A program made the translations under genes and the position numbers. Below are positions 9,030-20,093 of a stretch of 64,000 bases of DNA, in pieces. Origin of the DNA: Asparagopsis taxiformis. Its lineage: Eukaryota; Rhodophyta; Florideophyceae; Bonnemaisoniales; Bonnemaisoniaceae. The stretch lies in NCBI GenBank assembly GCA_030407315.1, contig JALQPE010002459.1, forward strand, positions 18,147-82,146, in the 5' to 3' direction. Position 1 is the first letter of the stretch; each line of letters starts with the position of its first letter. The notes beneath the pieces were generated by a model, which worked only from the letters and a program-made list of their open reading frames with translations, did no database searches and was not told where the DNA came from.

Positions 9030-11870
9030 TGTTCTTTGATTCTGAAATGTCCAGCGTCTACCTGTCTTCGTTGTCTTTGCGTCAAATCAAGAGCAGGAGA
9101 TGTGGCCAAGCGTTGGGTTTTCTACGCCGACACGCGTTTGACCCGTCCTTGCGAATCTTGGATGCATAGTGGATGGTGTGCGTGTAGTAGACAATGGCTG
9201 CTCTAAATTGCAGCAAACGCGCAGTCGGTTTTCAGAAGAGCACGCATGGCGACCGCCTCGTCGCCAGCCGTGTCAGCGCGTCGAAAAATTTGATACCTGC
9301 CTAAAAATATGTCGCGTGCACACAGGCCAGGTGTCGATCCTCTTCTAGGGAATATCTGCTTGCGGATAATTGGTAGTGATGGCGACGAATCCTCCCACCT
9401 GCGTTTGGATCGCGGTTGCGGAATGTCTTCAATCGGGTTCAGGGGCACGCAACGTTTTGGCGACGATCTGACACATGCAATTCAAGACCTACATCAGTGG
9501 AAAAGTCGGTAGACGCGTTGATAAACATACTATGCTTCGCTGTGCATCACAAGGTGACAACTGGTTTTAATCCCGTTTGGTTCACTGTCTGCTGGGAGTT
9601 GCACAGTTATATGCTCGGTTAGTTTTGTGTCTGGTATCGTTCAATATAGCAGCGTCTTACTAGTTGAAAGGCCTATCCTCAAGAGGGTAAGTCGTACGAG
9701 TAACGGTTGCTATTCAGAATCTGGGTTTGCACATTCGATATGTGCCTGAATTTCAAATCCAAGCACCTCATCAGTGAATCTCTCCGGCAATTGTTTCTCT
9801 GTGATGTCATGGGCACAACGTGGTTACACGATTTACGGAGCGAAAAAGCGGAACCTCTTACGAAATCTGGTGAACGCAACTGTAATTGCCCAGCCGCACG
9901 GTCAGGAATACATGATGAATCCCGGTTGAAATTGTGAAACAGAATGCGATGCGGTTGAAGCAGTGACGTGGGGAGTGCTGGACGGGAATGTCAAGGGAAC
10001 TATAGAGTTGTCACGGCAGGAAGAGATGCTTGACAGCGTGCTTGAACCTTTTGTTCTATTCTTATCTCTGCATCAGGAATGAATTTGAAACTGGCCCCGG
10101 CAGACTTGCAGTCGTCAGGAACGCAGCAGCCAGGACTCAAAGGCACCAATACGGCATCTTACGGCGCAGGAACGCATGATTTACAGAAACGGGAGTTGCA
10201 TCTACGTGAGGTTGGCCGTTCCAGCGCCAGTTTGGTCGTTGCAAGACTTGGCATCACCATCTCCGCGGTGGAGATGGAAGAACGGCAGAAAGTGCCGTTT
10301 CAGAAATTAGCAAAGTTGGAGATGAATTGGGCGTCATTTCATCTCATCGCACCACGTCACATAAACTGCAAGTACGGAGGGTACTCATGTAATTCGGCCG
10401 AGCGCGATGCGACGCGGCGCGGCGCAGGATGAGCAGGGCTTGGCGACGGAGGAGGTCCCCGATGGGACTGCAGTTGTGCACCATGCGGCGTCGATGTGGC
10501 GGAAACTGTGGGTGAGCAATGTAGACTCATGTCGAGCTGGACGGCTCAAGTCCTTGCAAGCACGGGTTTGGTTTTCTCCAATCCACACAGGAAATCTGAC
10601 GAGGCGCGGCGGTGATTGCTTGCGTGACCGTTAAACATGGCTTAGTGTCCTAGCGGGATTGGTGCGGCTTGGAGTTGAAGCAGCCGACTTGTATGCCACC
10701 AACGGACTTTTCGTTTCACAGCTGTTGTATTTCACACTCTGCTTTTTTCAGCTTTTATTGCAAACTGAATTAAATTTAGTAACAGTCGAGCTATGTGATG
10801 AAATTTATTCGACGACATCATTGAGTAATCGCTTTTGCGCAGACAATTCATCCGCTCGTTGGCGCTACTCGCGTCGAGCATCTTTGTCATTGGTCCCTTC
10901 CATCCACCCACTCTCGAAAGCGTCGTTCATATCGGTGACGAGATGCAATGGACACTCGTGTTTGTTCAGATGGATGGCGCAACGATTCTAATGCGACATT
11001 CCTCTTTTGCACTGGCGGCACTGACCGCAAACATGTTTAATCTCAACTCGTATCCTCTGTGTCCTTGCAGGTTCTCTGTTATTCAACACTCGCGACATCA
11101 TTAATGCTCGTCTATTTCTTGCCAAGATCGTACCCTGTGTAGACTTCTGCTCTTTTGAATCGTTGCACTATGAGTTGTTTTAGCTGACAACAGTGGAAGC
11201 TAACATAACATTATCTTCTCACCTTTACTGCGCCTCTTGCGTTTACCGCCCACCCCAATTGTCTCCGTGTATAAGGCGCAATCCTGGTGCGAAACATGCA
11301 ATGCTCGCGACTGTGTTGTCTTCATGCTGTCATACTGGCTCGCTTCAGAGAAACAACTGCGAAGAAAACACTGCCCCGTGCTCCAAGAAAGGCGTCCATG
11401 GTATAATGTAGCAACCACATCTTCCATCACTGTCATGCAACATTACATTGGATGCTGTGATTCACTCTTCTTCTCCGGAGCCTCCTTTCGCTACGCGTAT
11501 GTACACCGGTAATCATGTTCCAAAGTAGGAGGATCCTTGGGCAAAGGCGGGGGGAAAATTACACGGCTCATGCTGGTACATGCGTTGCATTCCCAAAGCA
11601 AGAAGGCCGTAAATGCCATTTCATTTCCGCACTAGCGCTCGTCTCGAGCCTTACGTCATTTGACGAAAATTGCTGTCGATCGCATCATCACGCTGCACAT
11701 AATACGCCAACATCTTTTTTTCTTGTGTCCCAACACGAGAAAACATGCCACCTGCTGGACATTGATGCGTTGGGTGCGCTGTGCAACTTTTGTGCTGATC
11801 GTCCAAACACTTTTCCAGGAATGCTTTGCGTTGACGCAGCAACCACTACAGTGCCCAAGCGCACCCGGCG
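9030..11870. other. No gene recognised
   Basis: Many 60-130-codon frames occur on both strands without domains. A 133-codon plus-strand frame at 11515-11916 is Cys/His-rich but has no supporting feature. Confidence 0.4.
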
Positions 11871-11877
11871 CGATGTG

Positions 11878-11884
11878 TATATAG
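11878..11884 (+). promoter_or_regulatory. TATA-like box of micro-protein copy 1
   Basis: TATATAG lies 107-113 bp upstream of the ATG at 11991. Confidence 0.4.
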
Positions 11885-11990
11885 CTGTCGCATGGGGCTG
11901 TTTCATACGGCTGTAGGTCGCAACCATCTCAACGATCAGCCGGGTCTGAAAAAAAGTTTTTGGCAAGTATCGCAAGCGACGTTTCACGCA

Positions 11991-12119
11991 ATGGACAGCA
12001 CGTTTCCCGCAACCGGTGCCGATTTTCAAGCGATTTCCTCCGCATCATTCATGGACGCTTTTATGGACTTTCGCAGATCCAAGGACAAGAACACTTCTAA
12101 TGCCACACAAGCCGCATAG
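11991..12119 (+). CDS. Micro-protein with conserved NTSNATQAA C-terminus, copy 1 (42 residues)
   Basis: A 42-residue frame beginning MDSTFPATGA and ending DFRRSKDKNTSNATQAA, then TAG. The last 17 residues match copies at 20778-20915 and 48843-48968 almost exactly and the other four copies closely. The codons differ between copies mostly at third positions, which argues for selection on the protein. There is no signal peptide or membrane segment. NTS and NAT are N-glycosylation-type triplets, meaningful only if the protein is secreted. An in-frame ATG at 11892 would give 75 residues; the shorter start is preferred because copy lengths agree (41-50). Function unknown. Confidence 0.5.
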   Translation: MDSTFPATGADFQAISSASFMDAFMDFRRSKDKNTSNATQAA

Positions 12120-14838
12120 CTTCCCGCATACCTCATGTGCAAGACTTTTAACTCTTGGGTTTTCGCCCGCCACTAATTTGCAAAGCACAACTGTTAACAG
12201 ACTAACTAGACATTAAAGTAACTGCACAGTATACTTTTCTGGGCACAGAAGAGGTACGAAACGTTTGGCATCTTGGTAATAAACGCGTTCTTTCCGCTAA
12301 GGGTTACTCCCTTGGCGTTCAAAACTACTGCTCCCAAGTAGTGCAAATGAACAAGTCAATGCGGATGGTTTGATTATCAAAGCAACAAGAGGTAGATATA
12401 GTTGCAATGGTTGTCAATTTGAAAGCCACCCTGAAAATCATTTCAAACACAAAGTACAAATGAAGCAGCGCAATGACACAATATTCTCCAATAGAACGCG
12501 AATAACATAGAAGGGTGAAGTGGCAGTGTGTGATGGCAGTTTAATTGCCCGATTTAGAAGCATAGTTGTCGCTTGACGAACACCACAAGTCAGGAATTAC
12601 AAGAGCGGCAGCATTGCTGTTCTGCATGGAAAGAATGAACGACGAGGAATGGTGCTTTTCAAACTTGTCAAGCAGCTGTAAATCGCGGAGGCATGACTGT
12701 TATGCACAAAATCTGCCAACTTGCTCGCTATCTCTCCAATCGGACATGGACGGAACGCTATGCTCGTTCCGGTAGGCGTGTTAAATTTGCATGTCTGCGC
12801 ATTGCATAGCTGGACGCTGGTAGCTCGGCGTGTTTTCCCCTTACGAAATGGATACGAGCACACCGGTGAGGACCTTGATAGTACACATCGCAACTCGGTG
12901 TGTATCTCGATATGGCGAAGATTTGGTGGTGCCTGACTACTGCTGGGGAAGGCAGTTTTGTCGATATAATCTGGCATGATGAAAAATATTTTTCAAAACT
13001 TCAAATATTTTGGAATATTCCGATAAATCAACAATTTCGAGAAAACTTTGATCCGCGCGACTCCTGCCAGCAATGTTTTAGACAGTACGACGTGGACCAA
13101 TCGGACGCGCCGAATGGAGTAGGAAAAAATGGACTGAATTCAGATTGATAAGTCGTTCGAAAACTTGCAACGACTTGACGTCGATGGTCGGCACGACGAT
13201 AGACACCTCCGCACACCCATACCTTGTTGTGCAATTCGCTCTCATTGTCGCAACGATGTGAAGTGGCCTCTCCTATTTGCACCACATCACGATATCTCTA
13301 AATCTATCTGACAATTCTTCTCCGTGACACTATACCCGCATGCGCTACGTTATGTCATCTCCATGCACGCGCGCATGGCTGGTTTTGTATTCGCGGTGCT
13401 TCTTGTCGGGTTGCCATCGGTTTTTAGTGAGCCACATCCCAGCTTGATGGCGCTTGTCCTGTCGGCTAGACGGTGCCTGCTATTCCCGCGCCCAGTATGG
13501 AGAAATCCCCTTTGGTGTGGAAACACGAGACGCCAAGATTTTCCGTTAATTTAAAAATATTTTGCGCGTACTCGCAACTGGCGAGCTCTGGGACACGACT
13601 GGGAGCATACCTCTCGAGCGATGCACGTTCCTCACTCGTCTCTGCTCTCCAAGAAACAGCTCGGCGAATTACAATCATGATGAGTATTGTCTGTGCTACA
13701 TCTCTTTCCACGCATTGGTTCATATGCGGTGGCTTGCCGCCGGGTTGCCCCAAAAATTGAGCCCAATTCACACCTTTCATACTTGGGACAAACTGCATCA
13801 TTCGATACTGCTTTGTTTGAACGTGTCGTTCACCGTAAATGCCCACTCACACTCCATGCCAACTCAGCATTCAAAGCCTCGTGTTGGACTGCTAGCCAGT
13901 ATCTCACCATGCTGTTCCCGTGCTTCATCGTCACACTTGTTCCCAGCCAGAATAGTTCACGCTCACCAGATCGTTCTGCTCTGTTGGTTTTATATACAAC
14001 GATGAACGACGTTCCAGTGATGATGGGCGCAAAGAAAGGGGCTCATGTCCAACAAAACATTCTCTCTTCATACACAAGTATTCATCGGTGTATCGTTCAT
14101 ATAGATGGTATCACGTTGTAGTTGTACTGGAATCTTTCTCAACGTGGCATTGAACAGCTAAGCACAAATCCGTCTGGTCCAGTGCTCATTCATCTGAGAT
14201 TCTGGCAATTGAACTTGTTGGATATTCGAGTTGATTCCACCGTTCTCCAGAAATAGTCTTCTCCTATCAATCCATTCCTTTCGGAGTCTGTTGTCGATGG
14301 ATGTTTATGAGAGAGAAATCATCTATTCATTGATGGAGATGGTAATGCAGGCTCACCCTCAGCCAGTTGCTCATCACATCTACTTTTCTATATTCAATCT
14401 TCTGCACACCTCAAAGAGCAACCATCTAATCTCGAAAACAAACAGGAAATGAACTCGCTCTAGACACATTTGTATGGTGGAAAGTTAATGTGCGAGCGAC
14501 CAAATTACAATGCCCCACACTGGTAGCACTGTCCCAGCAAACCGTATCCACTATCACATTTCTAAAACCTACCAAATGCTATTGTATGCCATTTCATGAA
14601 GTGCGAGCTTCCTAACTTTCCCAATTGACCATTAGAGGTGGGTGTTCCGATAGCATTGTAACCATCCAGAATCTATTCGAGCCGGTGAGTAAGCAGATAC
14701 CCTAAAAATAAAGTCTCGTAGCAAAAGTCTGAGAACGGGTCAATGATTAATTTTGGAAGGACCATGCCATGTTCAATTCTTTATTTTGGATTAGCTCAAC
14801 TGTTAGCTGTTATTAGATGGAACAAGTGTCATGAGTTA
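12120..14838. other. No clear gene; possible signal-peptide remnant at 13378-13554
   Basis: At 13378 a 58-codon plus-strand frame begins MAGFVFAVLLVGLPSVFS, a strong secretion signal, but it ends at 13554 without a recognisable mature domain. A different frame at 13562-14005 contains YCLCYISF, vaguely like the secreted family core. This may be a broken family member or chance. Confidence 0.25.
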
Positions 14839-14843
14839 GGTAT
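14839..14843 (+). repeat. Target-site duplication GGTAT, left copy
   Basis: Matches 20717-20721. Confidence 0.9.
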
Positions 14844-15466
14844 TGTGCAATAGCTGATCGATCTAGATGTATTGCATGCGCAATAGCTGGTCGATCCAGA
14901 TGTGCTGCAATCTGGATATTGGCTTACTGCTATCCAGACGAACAGATTGATGCAGCAGCAGCAAGTGATGGAGGCCAATGATTGGCCGAGCACATACAGT
15001 GGAAATAGAGCCATCACAGCGAAAGTGTATCGAATGATCGATATATGCTATTATATAGCAGCACTGCATTACGTAAGACTGTATTATTAATTATGATACA
15101 GAGGCATCCTCATTGGATGAAGACATGGATCTTCAGCTTGAGGATAGAGCAAAGTGATGTATTCCATGATGGAAGCATCACAGCTACAGGTTCACTCTGA
15201 TAGAGAGCTTCCACTAGTACGATGACTAGGTTAGGGTTAGAGTGGAACCTGTTGTTTGTTGGCACTTTAGAAGTACCTGCAGCGTGCGGCATCTGCCTAT
15301 AAATAGTGCGACAAGATGTCGTGCAAGGGGAGGAGAGGGCAAGCAAGAAGCAACGAGCAAACCCAAGCATCTCCAGAAACCCGGCCTTTGTGGCTTCCTG
15401 TTATCGCCTCTAGTATTTCTCTCTATTCCTTGGGTGTCCATGTCGACAAAGCCATTTTATTCCACA
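14844..15466 (+). repeat. Copia-1 5' LTR
   Basis: Begins TGTGCAATAGCTGATCGATC and ends TTATTCCACA. The first 65 bp are two diverged copies of a 33-bp unit (GCAATAGCTG[AG]TCGATC...). TATAAATA at 15298-15305 is the likely promoter. A short GGTTAGGGTTAG lies at about 15229-15240. Confidence 0.95.
15298..15305 (+). promoter_or_regulatory. TATA box in Copia-1 LTR
   Basis: TATAAATA; a start near 15328 would define the U3/R border. The same box is at 20548-20555 in the 3' LTR. Confidence 0.6.
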
Positions 15467-15479
15467 GTTATGGGCCCAG
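15467..15479 (+). promoter_or_regulatory. Copia-1 primer-binding site matching the initiator tRNA-Met anticodon arm
   Basis: GTTATGGGCCCAG immediately follows the 5' LTR. It is the exact complement of CUGGGCCCAUAAC in the anticodon arm of eukaryotic initiator tRNA-Met. Drosophila copia is known to prime from a cleaved half of this tRNA at the same site, so half-tRNA priming is inferred here. Confidence 0.85.
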
Positions 15480-15599
15480 GAGGCATGGCCCCGAAGAAAG
15501 CGCTTGAGGAAATGAACGCAAAGCCCATCACTACAGGATCCACCCCCGCTTCGTCCCGGTCAAGATCGCCAGAAATGGCGAAGAGATGTCAACTCTTGG

Positions 15600-16703
15600 A
15601 TGGCCTATATCACCAGGCGAGCATCTGTTGGTGAGAAAAAGTCACTTGCAACCCAGGCAACGCTGTGTTACGAGCTGTACAATGCCTTGGACGCAAGTTA
15701 TCAGAGTGTAATCGATCATGCTAAAATCAACAAGTCAATTTCATTTGATGTTGAGCCGCACCAACAGGAAGAAGCAGTGCTGAAGATTGTATCGCTAATT
15801 GGCGCTGATACATCACTGGAAATTATCGATCGAGCCCTGAATGCTTACAAGAATGTATATATGTGTATAAGATCCAACTCAGAACAGCCTTCCGAATTTG
15901 CAACTCGTTTTCGGGGGCTTGTTTCACAGTATATGTCACTTATTGGTATCAGTGTCACTGAGACAGAGTCACAGCTCATGGCAATGATAATGTTGCAGAA
16001 TTCTCGTCTGCCACATGACACTCAAAACGCAGTGAAGTTATTACTTGTCACTCAAGTGCAGCAGAAAAGAGCTTCAAAGATAACTAAGGCAGTGAAGCTA
16101 TCTGTGCATGATACAGAGAATCTCAAGAATTACGTACGAGACGCAAGTGACATATACGGCAAAGCAGACAGCATAGAAGTTCCAGGCAATAATGGACAGA
16201 GTGAACAACGTAGGACGTTGTCTGAAGCAGATCTGTCTAGATTAATTGACATTGCGACAAACATGACGCATTTGTTGCAATGTGTCACTCGTGAAGGGGA
16301 CTCTGGCCATGATATATACGTTGATGATGTATTTAACGCACTGCAGTCCTTGGATTCCGATCCATCGCATCAAAAACATCACAACAGCACTTCGAAGAGG
16401 CCCAGTGGAGATGATTTTCATGCCGCCGTTCAAAAGGCGACAATGATGGCTATTCAAAATCAAAGAGAATCCTCTATTGGAGCACTAACTATGCAACCGC
16501 GACGTCAGTCGACAAAACTGACAGAAAGAAAGATGAACAGTCGATGTCATCGCTGTAAGCGTAAAGGACATTGGAAGGGAGACGCAGAATGCCCCATGAC
16601 AAAGCGTCGTAAAATAAGCAGTGTCTCTCCTAAAGACGGAGAGGCTGGTGAGGCCATTGAAAAGCCTGCGGAAAATGAAGACAGACTACATTTTCAGAAG
16701 TAG
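15600..16703 (+). CDS. gag: Copia-1 Gag (capsid/nucleocapsid polyprotein)
   Basis: This 367-residue frame encodes the RNA-packaging protein. Residues about 20-180 are helical capsid-like sequence. A zinc knuckle lies at 316-331 (C-x2-C-x4-H-x6-C, two residues longer than the usual last gap), followed by a basic KRRK. The frame is open only from 15516, and the ATG at 15600 is probably internal. A better start, ATG at 15485 (MAPKKALEEMNAKPITT), sits in another frame that stops at 15634, so a one-base change between 15520 and 15600 has probably split the N-terminus. The stop TAG at 16701-16703 is buried in a perfect hairpin. Confidence 0.85.
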   Translation: MAYITRRASVGEKKSLATQATLCYELYNALDASYQSVIDHAKINKSISFDVEPHQQEEAVLKIVSLIGADTSLEIIDRALNAYKNVYMCIRSNSEQPSEFATRFRGLVSQYMSLIGISVTETESQLMAMIMLQNSRLPHDTQNAVKLLLVTQVQQKRASKITKAVKLSVHDTENLKNYVRDASDIYGKADSIEVPGNNGQSEQRRTLSEADLSRLIDIATNMTHLLQCVTREGDSGHDIYVDDVFNALQSLDSDPSHQKHHNSTSKRPSGDDFHAAVQKATMMAIQNQRESSIGALTMQPRRQSTKLTERKMNSRCHRCKRKGHWKGDAECPMTKRRKISSVSPKDGEAGEAIEKPAENEDRLHFQK

Positions 16704-19700
16704 GGTCAGATGAGCTCCGATCTGACCCTAACCCACTGTTAGACAGCGGAGCACCGCACAGCATCGGTGGCACAGAAAGTGCTGCAGCACTTTGCAATGC
16801 TATTGGAATTCGGTTGATATTTAAACCTCCTAAAGAGCAATTCATGCATGGTTGGGGGCCGAATATGCTCGATGCAAAACCAGTATATTGTTTATGGAGT
16901 CTGCCTGTCAGAGACATAGGCGGCATTACAGGGTACCTGCATTTCCACTTAGTTGCCGGTACCGAGCCGTTGTTGATCGGGGATGATGTGCTGAAATGTT
17001 CGATGACTGATAACATGTCTGATCGTCTGCATTTATTCCAACCAGATGGCACGCGTCTGACCTACCATACATACTGCAGCCAGGGTGGGAATCGCCGACG
17101 CCTGTCAGTTGTACCGCCACCACAGGATTTTGAGCTTGAGTTGTCATCTGACATGCGTTCTTACATGTCTAGCCATATCAGATATCTCAATAAGCATGGT
17201 CCGATGAAGTTTGCACAGCGGTTACACAACTACTCACATGCGACAAGTGATGACATGAAGCGAATATGCAAGATGGCAAATATATTAGACAGACGTTTAC
17301 AGAAATGCATTGACAATGTGCACTCCGCATGTCATGTATGTTGCCGTACCGGCCGACCGAAAACGTCAAGAAAGGTGTCATTGAGTCATATAGCCTCGAC
17401 GTTTAACCAATCAGTGCAGGTCGATTTCTTTTTCCCAACGATTCGTGGTATACGTCGTACGTTGCTGCACATGCGCGATCGCGGTACAGGATACTCCGAG
17501 ATGGAGGCTTTACCGTCACGGGATCTCGATGACGCTGCAGTATCACTTGATTACACCTGGCTATCCCGTCATGGTGCACCTGGCACCATTAGCGGTGATC
17601 AAGAGTTCAACAAAGGGCCGTTCAAACGCCTTCTAAAGGCTCATGACATATTATTTGAAGCGCGCCCCGCCCGTAGACACAACAAGGTTGGCTCTGTTGA
17701 AAGAAAAAACGCTGTGCTACGTGTCATACTAGATCGTATTGCGCAAGACTGTGACGAACTCACAGTGTCATCTGTGATTGCCAGAGCGAGCTTTCTAAGC
17801 AATTTGTTCAGTGGTTCCAAGCTGGCCAGCTCATTTGAACAAGCAAGAGGATATACTCCTGGAATTTGTGGCTTGCGTGGTGCGTTGGTGTCACCTGAAT
17901 TAATACGCGCTCACGAGGAGAGAGTCGCACAACGTGCACTACACCGTCTACTGTCGTCAAAATCACCCAAAGTCCTGTCACCCCATATATTACCGAAGGG
18001 TACAAAGATATACGCGCTCCTGCAGAAAGGTGACTGGGAACCTCTGACAGTTTTTGAAGCACAGCCACATATTGTGCTAGCCCGACGTAATGACCGTGGA
18101 CCAAACATAGCCGTTGCGTATGAGGACGTTCGCATCGCACCATCACAGGATATAAACAAGTCATTGGTGCATATTGACGTCACGAACACGGACAGATCGG
18201 AGGATGAGGGGGGTGAGATGGACTCCGTTGCAAGCTTCGACAAGTCAAATGCATTGTCTGCAGATCATCCTACTCCTGTCCAGAAAAATATACCTTCCAT
18301 GCTTACACATCGTCGAAGTATAGGCGATGCATCGCGAGATGTCGGTCAATACATCGCCACAACCCCTCCTCATCCGGGCACGCTTCTGGAGACCAATGAG
18401 CAACAAGTTCTTGAAAAGATCAAATCTGTCATTGGCAATGCACAAGTTACTGTCAGCAAACTCAGCTTTGCACCTGAGTGGGCAGTACAGAATGCTTTTA
18501 ATGCAGAGCTGGAAAACTGGAAGGGAGTCTATAGTGAAATGCCTGAGTCTGAAGTGGCATTGAATGCCAACGTCATCAGATCACACACGGTGTACAAGAT
18601 TAAGTCTGATGAGCAAGCAAAACTGAAGCTAAAGGCGCGTATTGTTGCGCATGGAAATGAGGACAAGGACCGTGATGCAGTCCGAAAAGACTCTGCCGCT
18701 GCGCAGTTTGTTATAATTAGGCTGCTGCTTTCCACAGCCGCACTGCGAGGCTTCCGGCTAGGAAAAATTGACGTCAAGAAAGCTTACTTACAAAGTGGTC
18801 CTATTAAGCGCGAGATATACGTCAGGCCGCCTCGAGAATGGAATTCCGCGTCGGATGCATACCCAAAAAGGGGTATATTATGGAAGCTTCTGAAGCTTCC
18901 ATACGGAATTGTAGAGGCTGGCCGCCAGTGGCAACTGGTGGCAGAATCATGGCTACTTGAGCAGATGATGTTTGAAAGAGTCCCTGGCCTGTCACAGATA
19001 TTTACTAAGCGTGACAAGAACGGCCATATTACAGTCATGCTGACTAAAGTCATTGATGACTTCCTAGTAGCTGGCAGTGTGTCAGACATCTCAAGTTTCG
19101 TCCAGAGTGCAAAGCAACAGTTCGAGATTGGTTGCGTTGTCATCGATGACAACATCAAGTATAATGGCACAGAAATCGAGCAAGCATCTACCGGTAGCAT
19201 TAAGCTATCTATGCATGAGTACTGTGGCCGCATTACACCAATCCCGCTTACCCCATCCAGAAGGAAAAACCGCAATTCCCCCGCCACGCCTGAAGAGCAC
19301 ACACAGTACCTACGTCTTGCAGGATTGCTCAATTTTTTGGGCAAAGGTGCGCTTCCATGTGCGTCATTTGTAACAAGTCATATGTTACAGAAGTCAGGAA
19401 GACTGAACGTGGCTGCCATAGTCGAAGCAAATTCGATGCAAAAGGAGATCTCCAAGCTGTCACCCGTCATCTCATTTGTCGCCCCAGCGTCCAATGACAA
19501 AGTGCACCCATTCCTTTGTTCCTTCTCTGATGCATCTTTTAATATCTCCTCAAAGCAATCATATGGTCAGACTGGTATTTTCTGTGGTCTTGCCATCCCG
19601 CAACGAAATAGTGTTTTACTGCATCCTATTGAATGGTCGTCATCAAAGCAACACAGAGTTACATACTCATCTTTTGGCGCTGAAATAATTGCTTGCGCAG

Positions 19701-20050
19701 CAGCTGATGACCGTGCCTACTACCTACGACAAGGTGTTCGCGCTTTGCTGGATGACAGTTCGATCAAGTCACACATTAACATTGACTCTCGTGGTTTATT
19801 CGACACATTGACAACATTGCATGACGGTCGCGACTATCGTTTACGACAAACGGTGCAGAGAATAAGAGACAGCTTCGATGGTAATGACATTGATGTACTG
19901 CGATGGATCCGAGGATCTGACAATGGCGCTGATGCCTTGACCAAAAGAAACATTGTTTTATACCGCTTACTCAACGACATATGTGTTGATGGCACGTTGC
20001 ATATAGCTCTCGACCAGGGATACGAACTGGACAGTCATGAATGGAAGTAG
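16679..20050 (+). CDS. pol: Copia-1 Pol (protease, integrase, reverse transcriptase, RNase H)
   Basis: This frame is -1 to gag, open from 16679, with no ATG near its beginning, so it is expected as a Gag-Pol fusion. A retropepsin active site LLDSGAPHSIGG is encoded at 16736-16771. Counting from the Leu codon at 16814: integrase HHCC zinc site H138, H142, C173, C176; integrase triad D204, D262, E296 (GSVERKNAVLR); RT with D653 (KIDVKKAYLQS) and the active-site pair D748-D749 (VIDDFL, in place of the usual YVDD); RNase H D906, E957, D991, D1040. The frame has no internal stop and looks functional. Confidence 0.93.
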   Translation, partial: RQTTFSEVGSDELRSDPNPLLDSGAPHSIGGTESAAALCNAIGIRLIFKPPKEQFMHGWGPNMLDAKPVYCLWSLPVRDIGGITGYLHFHLVAGTEPLLIGDDVLKCSMTDNMSDRLHLFQPDGTRLTYHTYCSQGGNRRRLSVVPPPQDFELELSSDMRSYMSSHIRYLNKHGPMKFAQRLHNYSHATSDDMKRICKMANILDRRLQKCIDNVHSACHVCCRTGRPKTSRKVSLSHIASTFNQSVQVDFFFPTIRGIRRTLLHMRDRGTGYSEMEALPSRDLDDAAVSLDYTWLSRHGAPGTISGDQEFNKGPFKRLLKAHDILFEARPARRHNKVGSVERKNAVLRVILDRIAQDCDELTVSSVIARASFLSNLFSGSKLASSFEQARGYTPGICGLRGALVSPELIRAHEERVAQRALHRLLSSKSPKVLSPHILPKGTKIYALLQKGDWEPLTVFEAQPHIVLARRNDRGPNIAVAYEDVRIAPSQDINKSLVHIDVTNTDRSEDEGGEMDSVASFDKSNALSADHPTPVQKNIPSMLTHRRSIGDASRDVGQYIATTPPHPGTLLETNEQQVLEKIKSVIGNAQVTVSKLSFAPEWAVQNAFNAELENWKGVYSEMPESEVALNANVIRSHTVYKIKSDEQAKLKLKARIVAHGNEDKDRDAVRKDSAAAQFVIIRLLLSTAALRGFRLGKIDVKKAYLQSGPIKREIYVRPPREWNSASDAYPKRGILWKLLKLPYGIVEAGRQWQLVAESWLLEQMMFERVPGLSQIFTKRDKNGHITVMLTKVIDDFLVAGSVSDISSFVQSAKQQFEIGCVVIDDNIKYNGTEIEQASTGSIKLSMHEYCGRITPIPLTPSRRKNRNSPATPEEHTQYLRLAGLLNFLGKGALPCASFVTSHMLQKSGRLNVAAIVEANSMQKEISKLSPVISFVAPASNDKVHPFLCSFSDASFNISSKQSYGQTGIFCGLAIPQRNSVLLHPIEWSSSKQHRVTYSSFGAEIIACAAADDRAYYLRQGVRALLDDSSIKSHINIDSRGLFDTLTTLHDGRDYRLRQTVQRIRDSFDGNDIDVLRWIRGSDNGADALTKRNIVLYRLLNDICVDGTLHIALDQGYELDSHEWK
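16701..16730 (+). promoter_or_regulatory. Hairpin over the Copia-1 gag stop codon; candidate -1 frameshift stimulator
   Basis: TAGGGTCAGAT (16701-16711), an 8-base loop, then ATCTGACCCTA (16720-16730): an 11-bp perfect stem that includes the gag stop. A TTTT run (16691-16694) lies 6 bases before the stem, and the pol frame is -1 relative to gag and open only from 16679. The layout fits programmed -1 shifting, although the slip site is not a standard X-XXY-YYZ heptamer. Confidence 0.55.
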
Positions 20051-20081
20051 CCAGTTGGCATTCAAATTGTATTGTTCATGC

Positions 20082-20093
20082 CAATGGGGGGTG
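20082..20093 (+). promoter_or_regulatory. Copia-1 polypurine tract
   Basis: AATGGGGGGTG directly precedes the 3' LTR and would prime plus-strand synthesis. Confidence 0.75.

Noticed and set aside
10976..11010. RNDSNAT, resembling the micro-protein tail
   Set aside because: No stop follows, the flanking residues do not match and the DNA similarity is short.
13378..14005. Possible broken fourth sequence of the secreted family
   Set aside because: The signal peptide and the CLCY-like motif lie in different frames and the cysteine spacing is not met.
15229..15240. Telomere-like GGTTAGGGTTAG in the Copia-1 LTR
   Set aside because: Only two units inside a mobile element; expected by chance and not evidence of a telomere.
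16814..16816. TTG as the start of Copia-1 pol
   Set aside because: The frame is open upstream and includes the protease DSG, so pol is expected as a fusion with gag.
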